Shown here: positions 52,599 through 63,095 of the stretch, piece after piece | Layout of the letters: each line of letters starts with the position of its first letter | Numbering within the stretch: position 1 is the stretch's first letter | Source: Asterias rubens | Taxonomy: Eukaryota > Echinodermata > Asteroidea > Forcipulatida > Asteriidae | NCBI RefSeq assembly: GCF_902459465.1 | Contig: NC_047083.1 | Span: forward strand, 7,245,526 to 7,309,525 | Reading direction: 5' to 3' | Length of the DNA: 64,000 nt | Made by a program: the position numbers and the translations under genes | Notes under the pieces: generated by a model | The model's input: the letters and a program-made list of their open reading frames with translations, nothing else | Database searches by the model: none | Told to the model about the DNA's origin: nothing

Positions 52599-53969
52599 AT
52601 GAATTCTCAAAAGGAGACAATTACTTGCAACTTGTGTGGAGCAAACTATTCAGAAATAGGCGAGCTGGAAAAACATAAAACAATCCACTCTGCGAAACCT
52701 TTAGAAGAATTTATCTGTTTCATTTGTAATGAATATTTCTCTGATGATCTTGTATTGAGAGAGCACCAAATAGTCCACACTAAAAAGAAAGTCTTTGTTT
52801 GTGAAGTTTGTGGAAAGGACTTCAAATGTAAAAAAAGTTACAACAGACATCAGCGAGTCCACACGGGAGAGAAACCATTCGTTTGTCACATCTGTGGGAA
52901 AGCGTTTTCACATAAGCACAGCCTGACTGGCCATCACCGTGTACACACTGGAGAGAAACCACTCCGTTGTCACATCTGTGGAAAAGCCTTCTCACAAAGA
53001 TGCGACTTGACAGTCCATCTGCGTATCCACACTGGCGAGAAACCGTTTGCTTGTGAGATATGTAAGAGAACCTTTTCAAAAAAAGCTTCACTGACAAACC
53101 ATCAGCGTGTCCACACTGGAGAGAGACCATTTGTTTGTGACACTTGTGGAAAAGCCTTCTCACAAAAATATGACGTGAAAGTCCATCAGAGTGTGCACAC
53201 TGAAGAGAAACCATTTGTTTGCGATATTTGTGGAAAAGCTTTAAAATGTAAAAAAAGTTTCAATAAACATCAGCAAATGCACGCTGGCACTGGAGAGAAA
53301 CTATTTTTCTGTGGCACATGCGAAAAAACATTTTCACAGAGACATTGCCTGACATATCATCAGCGTGTTCACAGTGGAGAGAAACCCTATGTCTGTGATG
53401 CTTGTGGAAAAGCCTTCTCACAAATAAGTACTTTGACACAGCATGAGCGTCTCCACACTGGAGAGAAACCATTCATTTGTGACACGTGTGGAAAAGCCTT
53501 TTCACAAAAACAACATCTTACATTCCATCAGCATATCCACACGGGAAAAAAACCATTTGTGTGCGATGTTTGTGGAAAAGCGTTTTCACATAAAAACTCT
53601 CTGAAATCTCATCAGCACGTTCACACTGGAGAGAAACCGCTTAGGTGTGAGATTTGTGGAAAAGCATTCTCACACAGACAAGGCCTGACTGTCCATTGGC
53701 GTGTTCACACTGGAGAGAAACCATTCAACTGTGATGTTTGTGCAAAAGCCTTCTCACAAAAACATCACCTCACCATTCATCAGCGTATCCACACTGGAGA
53801 GAAATCATTCGTTTGTGACGAATGTGGAAAAGCCTTCTCAAAGAAGCACAGCCTAACGGTTCATCAACGTTTACACACTGGAGAAAAACCATTCGTTTGT
53901 GATATTTGTGGCAAAGGATTTTCTCAAAAAGTCGGTTTAAGTAGTCACCAGAGGTCGCATTCTGGATAG
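52599..53969 (+). CDS. ZNF-H: C2H2 zinc-finger protein, 16 intact fingers
   Basis: 456 residues starting MNSQKETITCNLCGANYSE. The best-preserved gene: sixteen fingers with all ligands, and an N-terminus whose decayed equivalents precede ZNF-B, E and F. Fingers 1-2 (CNLCGANYSEIGELEKHKTI, CFICNEYFSDDLVLREHQIV) are atypical and joined by long non-TGEKP linkers; fingers 3 and 8 are a related pair (GKDFKCKKSYNRH, GKALKCKKSFNKH); most others have TGEKP. The protein ends QRSHSG-TAG where GGA GAG is expected, and finger 17 (CAVCERGFLRKEYLIAHH) follows in frame. Exon start at 52571 and exon 1 at about 49850-50204 are proposed. Expected nuclear DNA-binding protein; no effector domain. Confidence 0.93.
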   Translation: MNSQKETITCNLCGANYSEIGELEKHKTIHSAKPLEEFICFICNEYFSDDLVLREHQIVHTKKKVFVCEVCGKDFKCKKSYNRHQRVHTGEKPFVCHICGKAFSHKHSLTGHHRVHTGEKPLRCHICGKAFSQRCDLTVHLRIHTGEKPFACEICKRTFSKKASLTNHQRVHTGERPFVCDTCGKAFSQKYDVKVHQSVHTEEKPFVCDICGKALKCKKSFNKHQQMHAGTGEKLFFCGTCEKTFSQRHCLTYHQRVHSGEKPYVCDACGKAFSQISTLTQHERLHTGEKPFICDTCGKAFSQKQHLTFHQHIHTGKKPFVCDVCGKAFSHKNSLKSHQHVHTGEKPLRCEICGKAFSHRQGLTVHWRVHTGEKPFNCDVCAKAFSQKHHLTIHQRIHTGEKSFVCDECGKAFSKKHSLTVHQRLHTGEKPFVCDICGKGFSQKVGLSSHQRSHSG

Positions 53970-54110
53970 AAACCATTTGTTTGTGCCGTTTGTGAGAGAG
54001 GATTCTTAAGAAAAGAATACTTGATCGCACATCACTGCGCTACACTGGAGAGAAACCATTTACAAAATGTTTTTGTGGAAAAGCCTTTGTTTGACACAAA
54101 CACACCCTGA
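53970..54110 (+). pseudogene. Former finger 17 and tail of ZNF-H
   Basis: KPFVCAVCERGFLRKEY continues in frame after the TAG at 53967-53969, then the frame is lost near 54030; GGAAAAGCCTTTGTTTGACA is a further relic. Confidence 0.8.
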
Positions 54111-54465
54111 CACTCTGCTAACCCTCACTAGAGAGCAACAAAACTTGTGAAACATTTTGTTTAATGAGTGGCAACATCAAAGTGATTTTCAGTCTTGAGT
54201 GACACCCTATCATTTTAAAAGCAAGACACTTTTTGAATGGGACATAAAGACCATGGTCTGTGGTCAATCGTTATTAGTAAAACCTTTGCATGAAATGATG
54301 ATCCCAATTGAGAGCTGACCCAAGATTCTACACAGCCAGTTGCCACTACTAGGGAGTTTTCCCAAAATCTTGGGAAACTAATACCCATCTTGGGAACTTC
54401 TTGGCAAAATTCGGGCTCATTTTTGTAAGTATGTTTTACAAATTTTTATTTTTGGTTATCAACTT

Positions 54466-54741
54466 TTAAAGACACTGGACCCCTTGGTAATTGTCAAAGA
54501 CCACTCTTCTTACTTGTGTGCTTTCAGATGCTTAATTTTGGGACCTCAAAATCAATATTTCTGAGTTCTCAAAATCCAAATCAAATATTTTCAACTCTTT
54601 CTCGAAAACTCTGTCACTTCAGAGGGAGCTGTTTCTCACATTGTTTTATACTATCAACAGCTCTCCATTGCTTGTTTCTAAGTGAGGTTTTATGCTAACA
54701 ATCACTTTGAGTATATTAAAAATAGTGTCACGTGCCTTTAA
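54466..54741. mobile_element. M1 MITE, deleted copy
   Basis: TTAA-AGACACTGGACCCCTTGG to AATAGTGTCACGTGCC-TTTAA; part of the left arm is missing. Its right TTAA (54738-54741) starts the next element. Confidence 0.85.
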
Positions 54742-54880
54742 AGCCATTGGACCCTTTCGGTAAACAGTATTGTCCAAGGCCCACACTTCATGTATCACAA
54801 CTTCTATAAAAAATAACAAACCTGTGAAAATTTAGGCTCAATCGGTCATTTTTTCTGTACCGAAAGGGTCCAATGGCTTT
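54738..54880. mobile_element. M2 MITE, internally deleted, sharing TTAA with M1
   Basis: AGCCATTGGACCCTTTCGGT to TACCGAAAGGGTCCAATGGC; most of the right arm is gone and the right TTAA is lost. Confidence 0.85.
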
Positions 54881-55166
54881 CATGCAAAAGTGCCAGACAA
54901 GCAGTTTGCCATGATAGCGTACGAGCATGGCTGTAAGCCCTTTGTCATCTTTTGATTCAACTTCCTTCAGACACGTACGCACACACACTAGGGACAATCC
55001 AAAGCTAAATAACTCCAGCGACACTGCTGGACTGAACATGCCTGTCGACTATTTTTGAGGCATTTACATTCATGATGATGAGGAACACTGACATAGACCA
55101 TTTAATTTCAGATTTGATTTACCTTTAAAAAGCTTTGGGAGCCACAAATCCTGATGAGGAGCATGA

Positions 55167-55332
55167 CGTCGATTTCACAAAGAGTTAGGACTCGTCTTAT
55201 CTCGAGTTAGGACGAGTAACCATTCCTAACTTATGATTAATCTTAAGGTCTGCATGCTACAGTGCAGGGTTGGGACTCGTCCTAAGTCCCAAGATAAGTC
55301 TTAAGTTAGGAAGATTTTTGTGAAATCAACAG
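55167..55332. repeat. R7 palindromic repeat
   Basis: GTCGATTTCACAAAGAGTTA / TTTTGTGAAATCAAC ends, with reiterated TTAGGACGAGT. Confidence 0.85.
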
Positions 55333-55612
55333 CAGGCCACAGATACACTGGGCACTGGTGGCACATTCTTTATGCCTTTATTTTATAATGTTTTCGTGTT
55401 TAAAGGGGTTGCAACAGCTGCAGTCTTCAGTGAGCAAAAAGATCATCTACGCAAAGATCCATCCAGAGCCTATATGACTTGAAATACTTCTGAGGGAGTA
55501 CGAAAATGGACTCACCAAACCTAAACTTGTGAAAGATTGACCAGGTAAGCTTGAGAGAATTTGTATTGGTCTAGAATAATCCGAAGGCCACGAGGCCACA
55601 ACTTGTTGATCT

Positions 55613-55891
55613 AGGGCCCAATTTCCTAATAGCTGTTTACCCATAAGCAACTTTTTGTGCTTACTGTATAGCAGATAAATGTGGGTAAGCATAGAAACAT
55701 TCTAGAAACATTCTAGGTGCTCATGCACGTTCACCATGGATTTGCATTGTTCAGTCACTTGTGTGCCTATCACGGGTAAACCAGCATTTACCCTTGCTTT
55801 TTGGTAAACAGCTTTATGAAAAAGAAATTCTGCTAAGGGACACTCTGTAAGCACAAAACAGCTGCTACATGTTTTATGAAATTGGGCCCTG
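55613..55891. repeat. R6-type palindromic repeat
   Basis: GGGCCCAATTTCCTAATAGC / TTTTATGAAATTGGGCCC ends; the interior has GTAAACAGCT and GGGTAAGCA motifs. Confidence 0.75.
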
Positions 55892-55929
55892 GTCTTGGCT
55901 TTTTCATTTCAGATAGATTCACGACATTA

Positions 55930-56125
55930 TGATATTGCAGGCTGCCTTAGCCTAAAAAAAATTATTTGATTGCCCTTTCACCCATTTTTTGGCTTCCTTA
56001 GTCCCTTTCCCCTCTTTTTTTTCTATATGGATCTGATCTGATTTGTTTGTACTTATTTTATGCCTCTGAAGAAGGTCCGGTTTGGATCGAAAGCTAAGGC
56101 CATCTACCCTACTCATTATATATAA
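55930..56125 (+). mobile_element. Penelope-like 3' end fragment
   Basis: CTCTGAAGAAGGTCCGGTTT, GGATCGAAAGCTAAGGCC and ATCTACCCTACTCATTATAT match the minus strand of 18097-18230. Only the 3' untranslated end is present. Confidence 0.65.
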
Positions 56126-56137
56126 TCAGTTTTATAA

Positions 56138-56292
56138 TGTAATGGGAGACTTTCTGGGACGATAGAGGGCAGCAGACTTACCGGGTAAATCCATTGTTCT
56201 CAGAATTATGCGCATGTTCAGAACTACGTAAAAAATGGAAATTTACCTGGTATGTCTGCTGCCACCTAGCGTTGGAAAGTCTCCCATTGTAT
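56138..56292. mobile_element. 155-bp MITE (AATGGGAGACTTTC ends)
   Basis: TGTAATGGGAGACTTTC / GGAAAGTCTCCCATTGTA inverted ends, with GGTAAATC...GGAAATTTACC inside. Confidence 0.75.
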
Positions 56293-56515
56293 TTAAAGGG
56301 GTTGCTCCAACTTTTAACAAGACCATGGTGAGAGCATCTACAGATCCATCCAGAGCATATCTGACTTGAAATGCTTTGGAGGGACTAAGACAGACAGAGA
56401 GTCATCAAATCTAAACTTGTGAAAGATGGACCAGGTAAGCTTGAGATCATTTTTATTTGCGTGGAACTTGATTCCTTGAAATGGAATAACACCTTGAAAT
56501 GGAATAACACAAAGA

Positions 56516-56766
56516 CCAGGGCCATATTTCATAGAGCTGCTAAGCACAAAAAGTTGCTTAGCGTGAATTTTCGTCCCTGATAAAAACAGGAATACCAACC
56601 AAAATTTCCATTTGTATCATATTGCTTGATACTGGTAATCAGCTGTTGTTTGATTGATCCTGAAAATCACATGAAAATTTGGTTGGTAATCCTGTTGTTA
56701 TCAAGAAAGAAATTTCATGCTTAGCAAATTTTTGAGCTTGGCAGCTCTATGAAATTGGGCCCTGGT
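56516..56766. repeat. R6 palindromic repeat, best copy
   Basis: ACCAGGGCCATATTTCATAG / TATGAAATTGGGCCCTGGT ends; interior as in 6561-6801. Confidence 0.85.
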
Positions 56767-57086
56767 GGAAATTGATTGTCACATTACTTTTTTTTTTGGG
56801 GGGGGGGACTATTTTACTACTTTTGTAATAAAATTGATAAAAATGGGAAACCTGGCTATCTCTCTGATTGGCCCAACTGTGGACACATTTTTTTCGCCCA
56901 CCCACCTATTTTATTTAGCCAAAGAGTTGGAAAGAAGATGTTGCCCGCCTAAGCTCTTTCCTATTTTTTTTCAGTGTAATGGGAACCATAACTTTATTTT
57001 TGTTTGGCCCAATTATTAAAGGAACATTACAGAAATGTTTTTTTTTCTAACTTTGGAGGGACTAAGACTGACTTATTTTTGTTTGG

Positions 57087-57436
57087 CCCTGGACACTATT
57101 GGTGACTCAAAATAATGTTTAGCATAAAACCTTACTTGGTAACAAGTTGTACTAGTAGGGAGCTGTTGATAGTATAAAACATTGTGAGAAACGGCTCCCT
57201 CTGAAGTGAAGTAGTTTTTGAGAAAGAAGTATTTTAGAATTCGAAGTCTCAAAATCAAGCATTTTAAAGCATACAACTTAGTTTGACAAGGGTGTTTTTT
57301 CTTTCACAGTTATCTCGCAACTTCAACGACCAATTGAGCTCAAGTTTTAACAAGTCTGTTATTTTATGCATATGTTGAGGTACACCAAGTGAGAAGACTG
57401 GTCTTTGACAATTACCAATAGTGTCCAGGTCTTTAA
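57087..57436. mobile_element. M1 MITE, left end clipped
   Basis: TGGACACTATTGGTGACTC to CCAATAGTGTCCAGGTC-TTTAA (TTAA 57433-57436). Confidence 0.85.
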
Positions 57437-58349
57437 AGGGATAGTTTGTACTTTGACCTTTACTCTTCTGCCATTTTCTGGAGTATAAATAATGTGTATA
57501 GTCTTCTTCTTCTCTTCTTGCATTTTAGAAAACCGAGACACTTTGCCTGAGTGGATTCATCAGAAGGGACTTTGTTAAACCCCTGGGCGCTCCTCGGTGA
57601 CATCTTCATTGGAAAATACTACTCCAAATTTGATCAAGTGAACAACCCGTGCAGGTTTTGTTGATGCTGTCAAGGGTGTGGAAATCTAGGCTGAGTATAA
57701 GAAACCTGCTTTGTAATTTGGAAAAAAATACTGTTTGCGAGTAAGGATTGATTGGCAAAACAAAAATATAATCATGTGTTCAATATGGGTATATATATCA
57801 GAATAATGGAAAAGTGCTATACTTTTTGTGATTTTACCCTTTTTCTAATGTAATGGGAAACATAACTTTATTTTTGTATGGCCCATTTTTTAACACAATA
57901 TTGGCTACATACCCAAATTCGTGTACCATCGAGTTTTTGTTTGGCCCAACTGTGGAAAAAAAACGTGCTGGCCAACCACCTACCTACCTATTTTCAGTAA
58001 AAGGAAAATTAGCTTTTTCTTGGCCAAACGTTAAAAAAAGGGGGCAAAGAAATGTTGCCAACCTGTGTACTTACCTTTTTTCCAGAACATTATTTTATTT
58101 TTGTTTGGCCAATTTTTAGCATATAAAACGAATGTTACCAAGCTGTTACCAAATTGAGTGTAACATTGTTATGTGTTTGTTTGACCCAAATTTCAAACTA
58201 GTGTAATGTAGGAAGTAGGTTACCACTTTGTTAGGTCCAACCATGGTCCAACCGTGAAAAAAAAAAACATGCTGCCCATCCACCATAGAACACATACCAA
58301 CCCATTTTAAGAGGAATGGAAAACTACTATCTTTTTATTTGGCCAACCT

Positions 58350-58724
58350 TTAAAGCCATTGGACCCTTTCAGTTCAGAAAAAAAAAAAAAAAGTTCACAG
58401 ATTTACAAATAACTTACAGGGTTTACAGAAGGCAATGGTGAAAGACTTCTCTTGAAATATTATTCCATGAAATGTTTTACTTTTTGAGAAAACAGTAAAA
58501 CAATATAAATTCTCGTTAACGAGAATTACGGATTTATTTTAAACACATGTCATGACACGGCGAAACGCGCGGAAACAAGGGTGGGTTTTTCCGTTGTTTT
58601 CTCCCGACTCCGATAACCGATTGAGCCTAAATTTTCACAGGTTTGTTATTTGATATAGAAGTTGTGGTACACAAAGTGTGGACCTTGGACACTACTGTTT
58701 ACCGAAAGGGTCCAATGGCTTTAA
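58350..58724. mobile_element. M2 MITE with TTAA ends
   Basis: TTAA 58350-58353 and 58721-58724; AGCCATTGGACCCTTTCAGT / TACCGAAAGGGTCCAATGGC. Confidence 0.88.
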
Positions 58725-59504
58725 AGGAAAAACAAGTTAAAAGGATGTTGCCCACCTGTGTACTTGCCCCTTTTCAGTGTAATGGGAAACATAACTTTAT
58801 TTTTGTTTGGCCATACTATTTACACAGACGTTGCCCACCTGTTACCTAAATTCATGGCATTGAAATAAGAAACATGGTTATATTTTTGTATGCCCCACCT
58901 GAAAATATAAAAAAATAAGTGGCCCTCTTTTCGGCATAACAGGAAACAAGGCTATCTTTTTGTTTGGCCTTCAAAAGAGTAAAAAACATGTTGCCTACCT
59001 ACCATCTTACCCATTTACAGTGCCATGGAAAACAAGACTATCTTTTTAAGTGGCCAAACTTTGAAAAATGGAATAAAGGGAAGACAAAAATATTGCCCCG
59101 TTACCCAAATTCATTGTAACATTATTATATTTTTGTTTGGCCCAACTATCCAATTATTGTTATAGATATAGGAAACATGGCTACCGATTTTTTGCCCCCA
59201 AAAAACATGCTGCCCATCCACTTACCTACCCATTTTCAGAATGATGAAAAAATTCCACCTATCAAGCCATTTTGTCCTAATGGGAAACTTTATTTTCAAC
59301 TCTCAAGAATAAAACATTTTGCCTACCCATTCATTTCAATGTACATACTAGCAGAAACAAGACTTTGGTTTTGTTTGGCCCGAGTGTGACCACCAATAAT
59401 GTGTTGAAAACCTACAGGTTGTTTAAAACTGGATGATGGTTATTACTTGACTCGACAAACGAATTGTATTAAAAAATAATGTTTATCTTTTAATAAACTG
59501 AATG

Positions 59505-59890
59505 TTAGAGGCAATGGGCACTAACTATTGGTAATTACTCAAAAAAAAAATAGCATAAAAACTTGGTTATGAGCAACGTAGAGCTGTTGATAGTTTAAAA
59601 CATTGTGAGAAATGGCTCCCTCTGAAGTAAGGTATTTTTGAGAAAGAAGTAATTTCCAACTAAACAATTTGATTTGATTTCGAGACTTCAGCTGAGTTCT
59701 AAAAACCAAGCCTCTGAAAGCACACAACTTGGGCGACAAGGGTGTTTTTCTTGCTTATTCTCGTGCAACTTCGACGAGTCAATTATTGGTTCAAATTTTC
59801 ACAGGTTTGTTACTTTAAGCATATGTTGAGATACACCAAAAGTGAGAAGACTGGTCTTTGACAATAACCAATAGTGTCCAGTGCCATTAA
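59505..59890. mobile_element. M1 MITE
   Basis: TTAG-AGGCAATGGGCACT to CCAATAGTGTCCAGTGCCA-TTAA (59887-59890). The left site has changed to TTAG. Confidence 0.85.
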
Positions 59891-60181
59891 AGGTATGATA
59901 CAGGATTGCAGGATGAAAAAAATCATCTTTTAAAATTTTGTTTGAAAGCTTACTGATTTTGAAGAAATCTTTCTGAAAAATATCTGGAAAAAGTCTGCAT
60001 AGCTGATTTTGGTTGTTACAACCAAATAAATTATGTTGGTTTTAGAAACTGCTTTCTTGTGACTTGCACGGCAGATTTAATCCAAATTTTTACCAGTACC
60101 GACAAATGACTGATCACACAAATTATTAAAACTTTCTGGGACTATTTTGTCAGCTCTTCCGATCCTGTATAATACCTTTAA
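59887..60181. mobile_element. M5 MITE, sharing TTAA with M1
   Basis: TTAA-AGGTATGATACAGGATTG / CGATCCTGTATAATACCT-TTAA (60178-60181). Confidence 0.85.
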
Positions 60182-60403
60182 TACAAACTTTATATTATTA
60201 GAAATCTGAGTATTTAAGTTCTTGTGATTCGAAGGCAGACACTCTACCAAGAGGATAGATAATATTATTATCAACAATCTGTCTAAATTGACGGTCTTTT
60301 ATTTCTTTCACTTATAATGTGAGTTTTCATTACCCGTGTACAAAAAAACTCTCTGGCCTCTATATAGAGCCATCATCCTTGTTTAAAGGGACATATTGTG
60401 TTT

Positions 60404-60765
60404 TTAAAGGGACACGTTGTGTTGATATGTAAAAAGTGTTTTTAACCGTTTGTTATGAAATGCATAATATGGATAAATTGATCCACATAAGTATGCCACG
60501 AAATTGCATGGTTTTCCTTTTACTTTGCAAACCAACACGGTCGGACATTTTGAGTAAAAAATTTGACTCCTCAAAATGGCAAAATGGCGTGCCCTGTTAG
60601 TTTATGACGTATAAGGAAAACCTTGCAATTTCGAAGGCATATATTTCTGTGGATCGTTGTTTTCTACTTTAAATAATTTTTCTAACCATTTGCATTTCAT
60701 ATCAAACGGTTACAAAAACGTTTTACAGACCAACTCACCCTATCTAAGGCAATGTGTCCCTTTAA
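60404..60765. mobile_element. M3 MITE with TTAA ends
   Basis: TTAA 60404-60407 and 60762-60765; AGGGACACGTTGTG / GCAATGTGTCCC ends, arms as in 50478-50880. A short duplicate of the left end precedes it (60383-60396). Confidence 0.85.
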
Positions 60766-61284
60766 TAGATTGTCTTACTGTACTACTTATTTGTGAGTTT
60801 TTAACTCTTAATTTATTTGTCAAAGAGTGTTATTTTGACCATGAATTTGTCTTTTATTATTATTAAAAGAGATATAATTATTTATATGTTCCAATAAAAA
60901 AAATGTGGAGGAATGAATATAATAAAAAAAAGTGTGCCATGTGTTCTTCTTTAATAATCGTCTTTGTTTTTAAATATTATATTAAAAAGTGGGTTAAAAT
61001 AGGTGGGCTATAAAAGGGTAAACATTATTACGGACTCACTAAATAACTGATTGGCAAAAACGTGGTTTTTTTTTTCATTAAAAACAGCAACAATTTTTTT
61101 TATTACACATTTCACCAACGACATTCAATTTTATTACATCTGGACATTTTTGACCAACAGAGGGGGCTATTTAAAAAAAAATTGACCAACAGAGGGGGCT
61201 ATTTATTTATTTATTCCCGTAAATATACTACGCAATACTGGTTGTGCAATATTCATCACTCCAAAAAATGTATGATCTGTACAG
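60766..61284. other. AT-rich stretch, no gene seen
   Basis: Low-complexity T/A runs and one short tandem duplication (TTGACCAACAGAGGGGGCTA at about 61150 and 61183). Confidence 0.5.
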
Positions 61285-61400
61285 TCATCGTTGTAGCCTA
61301 GTGGATAAGGTTACAGTTTCGCGAGGACAAGATGAGAGGTTCGAGCCCCGGCACGGACCATGAGGTAAGCGAAATAAAGAAATAACCCACGATATCTCCC
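61285..61400 (+). mobile_element. tRNA-like SINE head (tRNA-Arg-like)
   Basis: GTTGTAGCCTAGTGGATAAG (A box) and GAGGTTCGAGCCCC (B box) 55 bp apart; no clean anticodon stem, so a retroposed tRNA-like sequence is likelier than a gene. Confidence 0.5.
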
Positions 61401-61589
61401 ACAGGAACATGTACAGGTCTAACCGCACGGACAGGAGACGCAGCAGCAGGAGGCAACACGGCGGCGGAACCACGAGGAGGGGACGACACCAGGACCAGAG
61501 AGAGAAGGGGGGAGGCGGGACCGGGGAGAGAGGGTGAGGAGGAGGCAAGATTTTTTCAATAAAATTTCATTTTTGGGGAAAAAAAAAAA

Positions 61590-61790
61590 AATTCACCGTT
61601 AATTTTTTTTTTAACGGTGAATTGAAATTTTAAAATCGCCTGAAACGCACGCTCGTTAATTTTGGTGAAAAAAGGTTGTTAGAAAAAAAAAACTACAAAA
61701 AATTTCAATTTTTACAAACTTTTGGTAAATCATTTTCTTAAAATCGCTTGAAACGTACGCTCGTTAATTTTGGTGAAAATCGGTGATTTT
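61590..61790. repeat. Hairpin and direct repeat
   Basis: ATTCACCGTTAA / TTAACGGTGAAT hairpin at 61590-61622, then AAATCGCCTGAAACGCACGC (61634) repeated as AAATCGCTTGAAACGTACGC (about 61741). Confidence 0.75.
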
Positions 61791-61799
61791 TTTTTTGTA

Positions 61800-62487
61800 A
61801 GTGCAAAAAGTCGTGAAATTCACCATAACGTCCCCAAAATACTTCTAAACACCTTCACACTGCTTACACTGTTGTATTACATCTATGATCAATCCAAACA
61901 TTTCTTCTTCAAAATTCATCTACAAATGTACAACTTAACTCAAATAACGGCCTTTAAATGCAACTTAATTAGGTTTACCAATATGTAGGCCCACGGTTCA
62001 ACATATACAACAACAATACATACTGTAGTGTACACGTAACGCATTTTCGTACATCATTTTAAAGTGTCTTGCTTTAGGTCACAAGTGGGGACAAAGACAT
62101 CATTTCAGATAATATTTAATTTTAACTTGTCATTTAAAAAGCAGTAGTCATGAGAGTAGTAGTCTCTCGCAAAGCAGCAGTATAGCATGATTGTTACGCG
62201 AGAGCTGTTTCACTATCACCGCAACAGACATTTTAACGACTTATCCCCACGTTTGTCTCATGTTTGGGAAAGTTTGAGGGCCCCCTCTGGTTACGCCACT
62301 TATTTTAAACTACAACAAACTGTTGCACCTTTTCATCTCTATGTGTACTTCTACTTCTACTTCTACTTCTACTTCGATACTTAGCATAGTCCTTCAGTCA
62401 GGATATAAACGCCAAGGATGCAAACACACAACAATAAAAGGGCACTCTAAGGTTTTGGTTCCAAAAGTGTCCTGCTTTACGACACAA
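61800..62487. other. No gene seen; short (CTTCTA)n tract
   Basis: Contains a (CTTCTA)n microsatellite at 62347-62376; otherwise unremarkable. Confidence 0.5.
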
Positions 62488-62576
62488 ATGTCACAATCGG
62501 GACTCGAACCCACACTCTGCTGAATAGAAACATCAGAGCTTGAGTCGGGTGTTCTTATCCGGTCAGCTACAGTATC
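62488..62576 (-). mobile_element. tRNA-Leu-like SINE head, second copy
   Basis: The minus strand carries the same A-box, anticodon region and B-box (GTGGGTTCGAGTCCCGATTG) as 21838-21924, with more changes. Confidence 0.65.
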
Positions 62577-63020
62577 AACATCAACAACAAAAACTGATGC
62601 GTTTTAATCTGAAAGTTCATGTATTACGTTTCAGATAGTGATTTCTCTCTGAAATAAATCATTCTTGCTTGTGTGTTGATTGTCACAACCAATACACGGT
62701 TGATTTGAAAGCGTTTTTTAGGTCATTCAAATTCAAACACGGTTGAAACAGGAGGATGTGAATGAATTGCCCCAAAAAAGTTTGTTCTGAAAATAACCAG
62801 TGTTGTTACAACAACTTGACATTGGTGATCAATCAGTTTTAAAAGTAAAATACGATAAGGGTCTACTAAATAAACATTCAAAGTCTATACTTAGAAAGGT
62901 TACAGAATAGGCAATTAAAGGATACATGCTTACTGGTAATAATTTTAAATCATTTTGGGTTGAAACAAGAACTGGCACCCCAAGCAAACATTTATTGACA
63001 AAATAGGGAGACCGCCAACA
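62577..63020. other. No gene or recognised repeat seen
   Basis: Short frames only; nothing resembling a finger, splice module or known repeat family. Confidence 0.4.
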
Positions 63021-63021
63021 T

Positions 63022-63095
63022 AGGGCTGCATAGCTCAGTTGTGCGCAGGCATAATTCAATCCGTAGGTACTTGGTTCAAACCCTGCTCTAGTCAG
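63022..63095 (+). mobile_element. tRNA-like sequence, probably SINE
   Basis: GGCTGCATAGCTCAGTTGTG and CTTGGTTCAAACCCTGC resemble A and B boxes at tRNA spacing, but the stems do not pair well. Confidence 0.45.

Larger units (their letters stand above)
56860..59400. repeat. Degenerate tandem array (TTTTTGTTTGGCC unit)
   Basis: Units of very roughly 70-90 bp contain TTGCCCACCT, CCATTTTCAGTGTAATGG, GAAACAT-GCTAT and TTTTTGTTTGGCCCAA, repeated with many changes. Interrupted by M1 (57087-57436) and M2 (58350-58724). No coding frame persists. Confidence 0.65.

Noticed and set aside
61285-61548. Proline-rich minus-strand ORF
   Set aside because: Low-complexity purine-rich DNA next to a tRNA-like SINE head; no domain.
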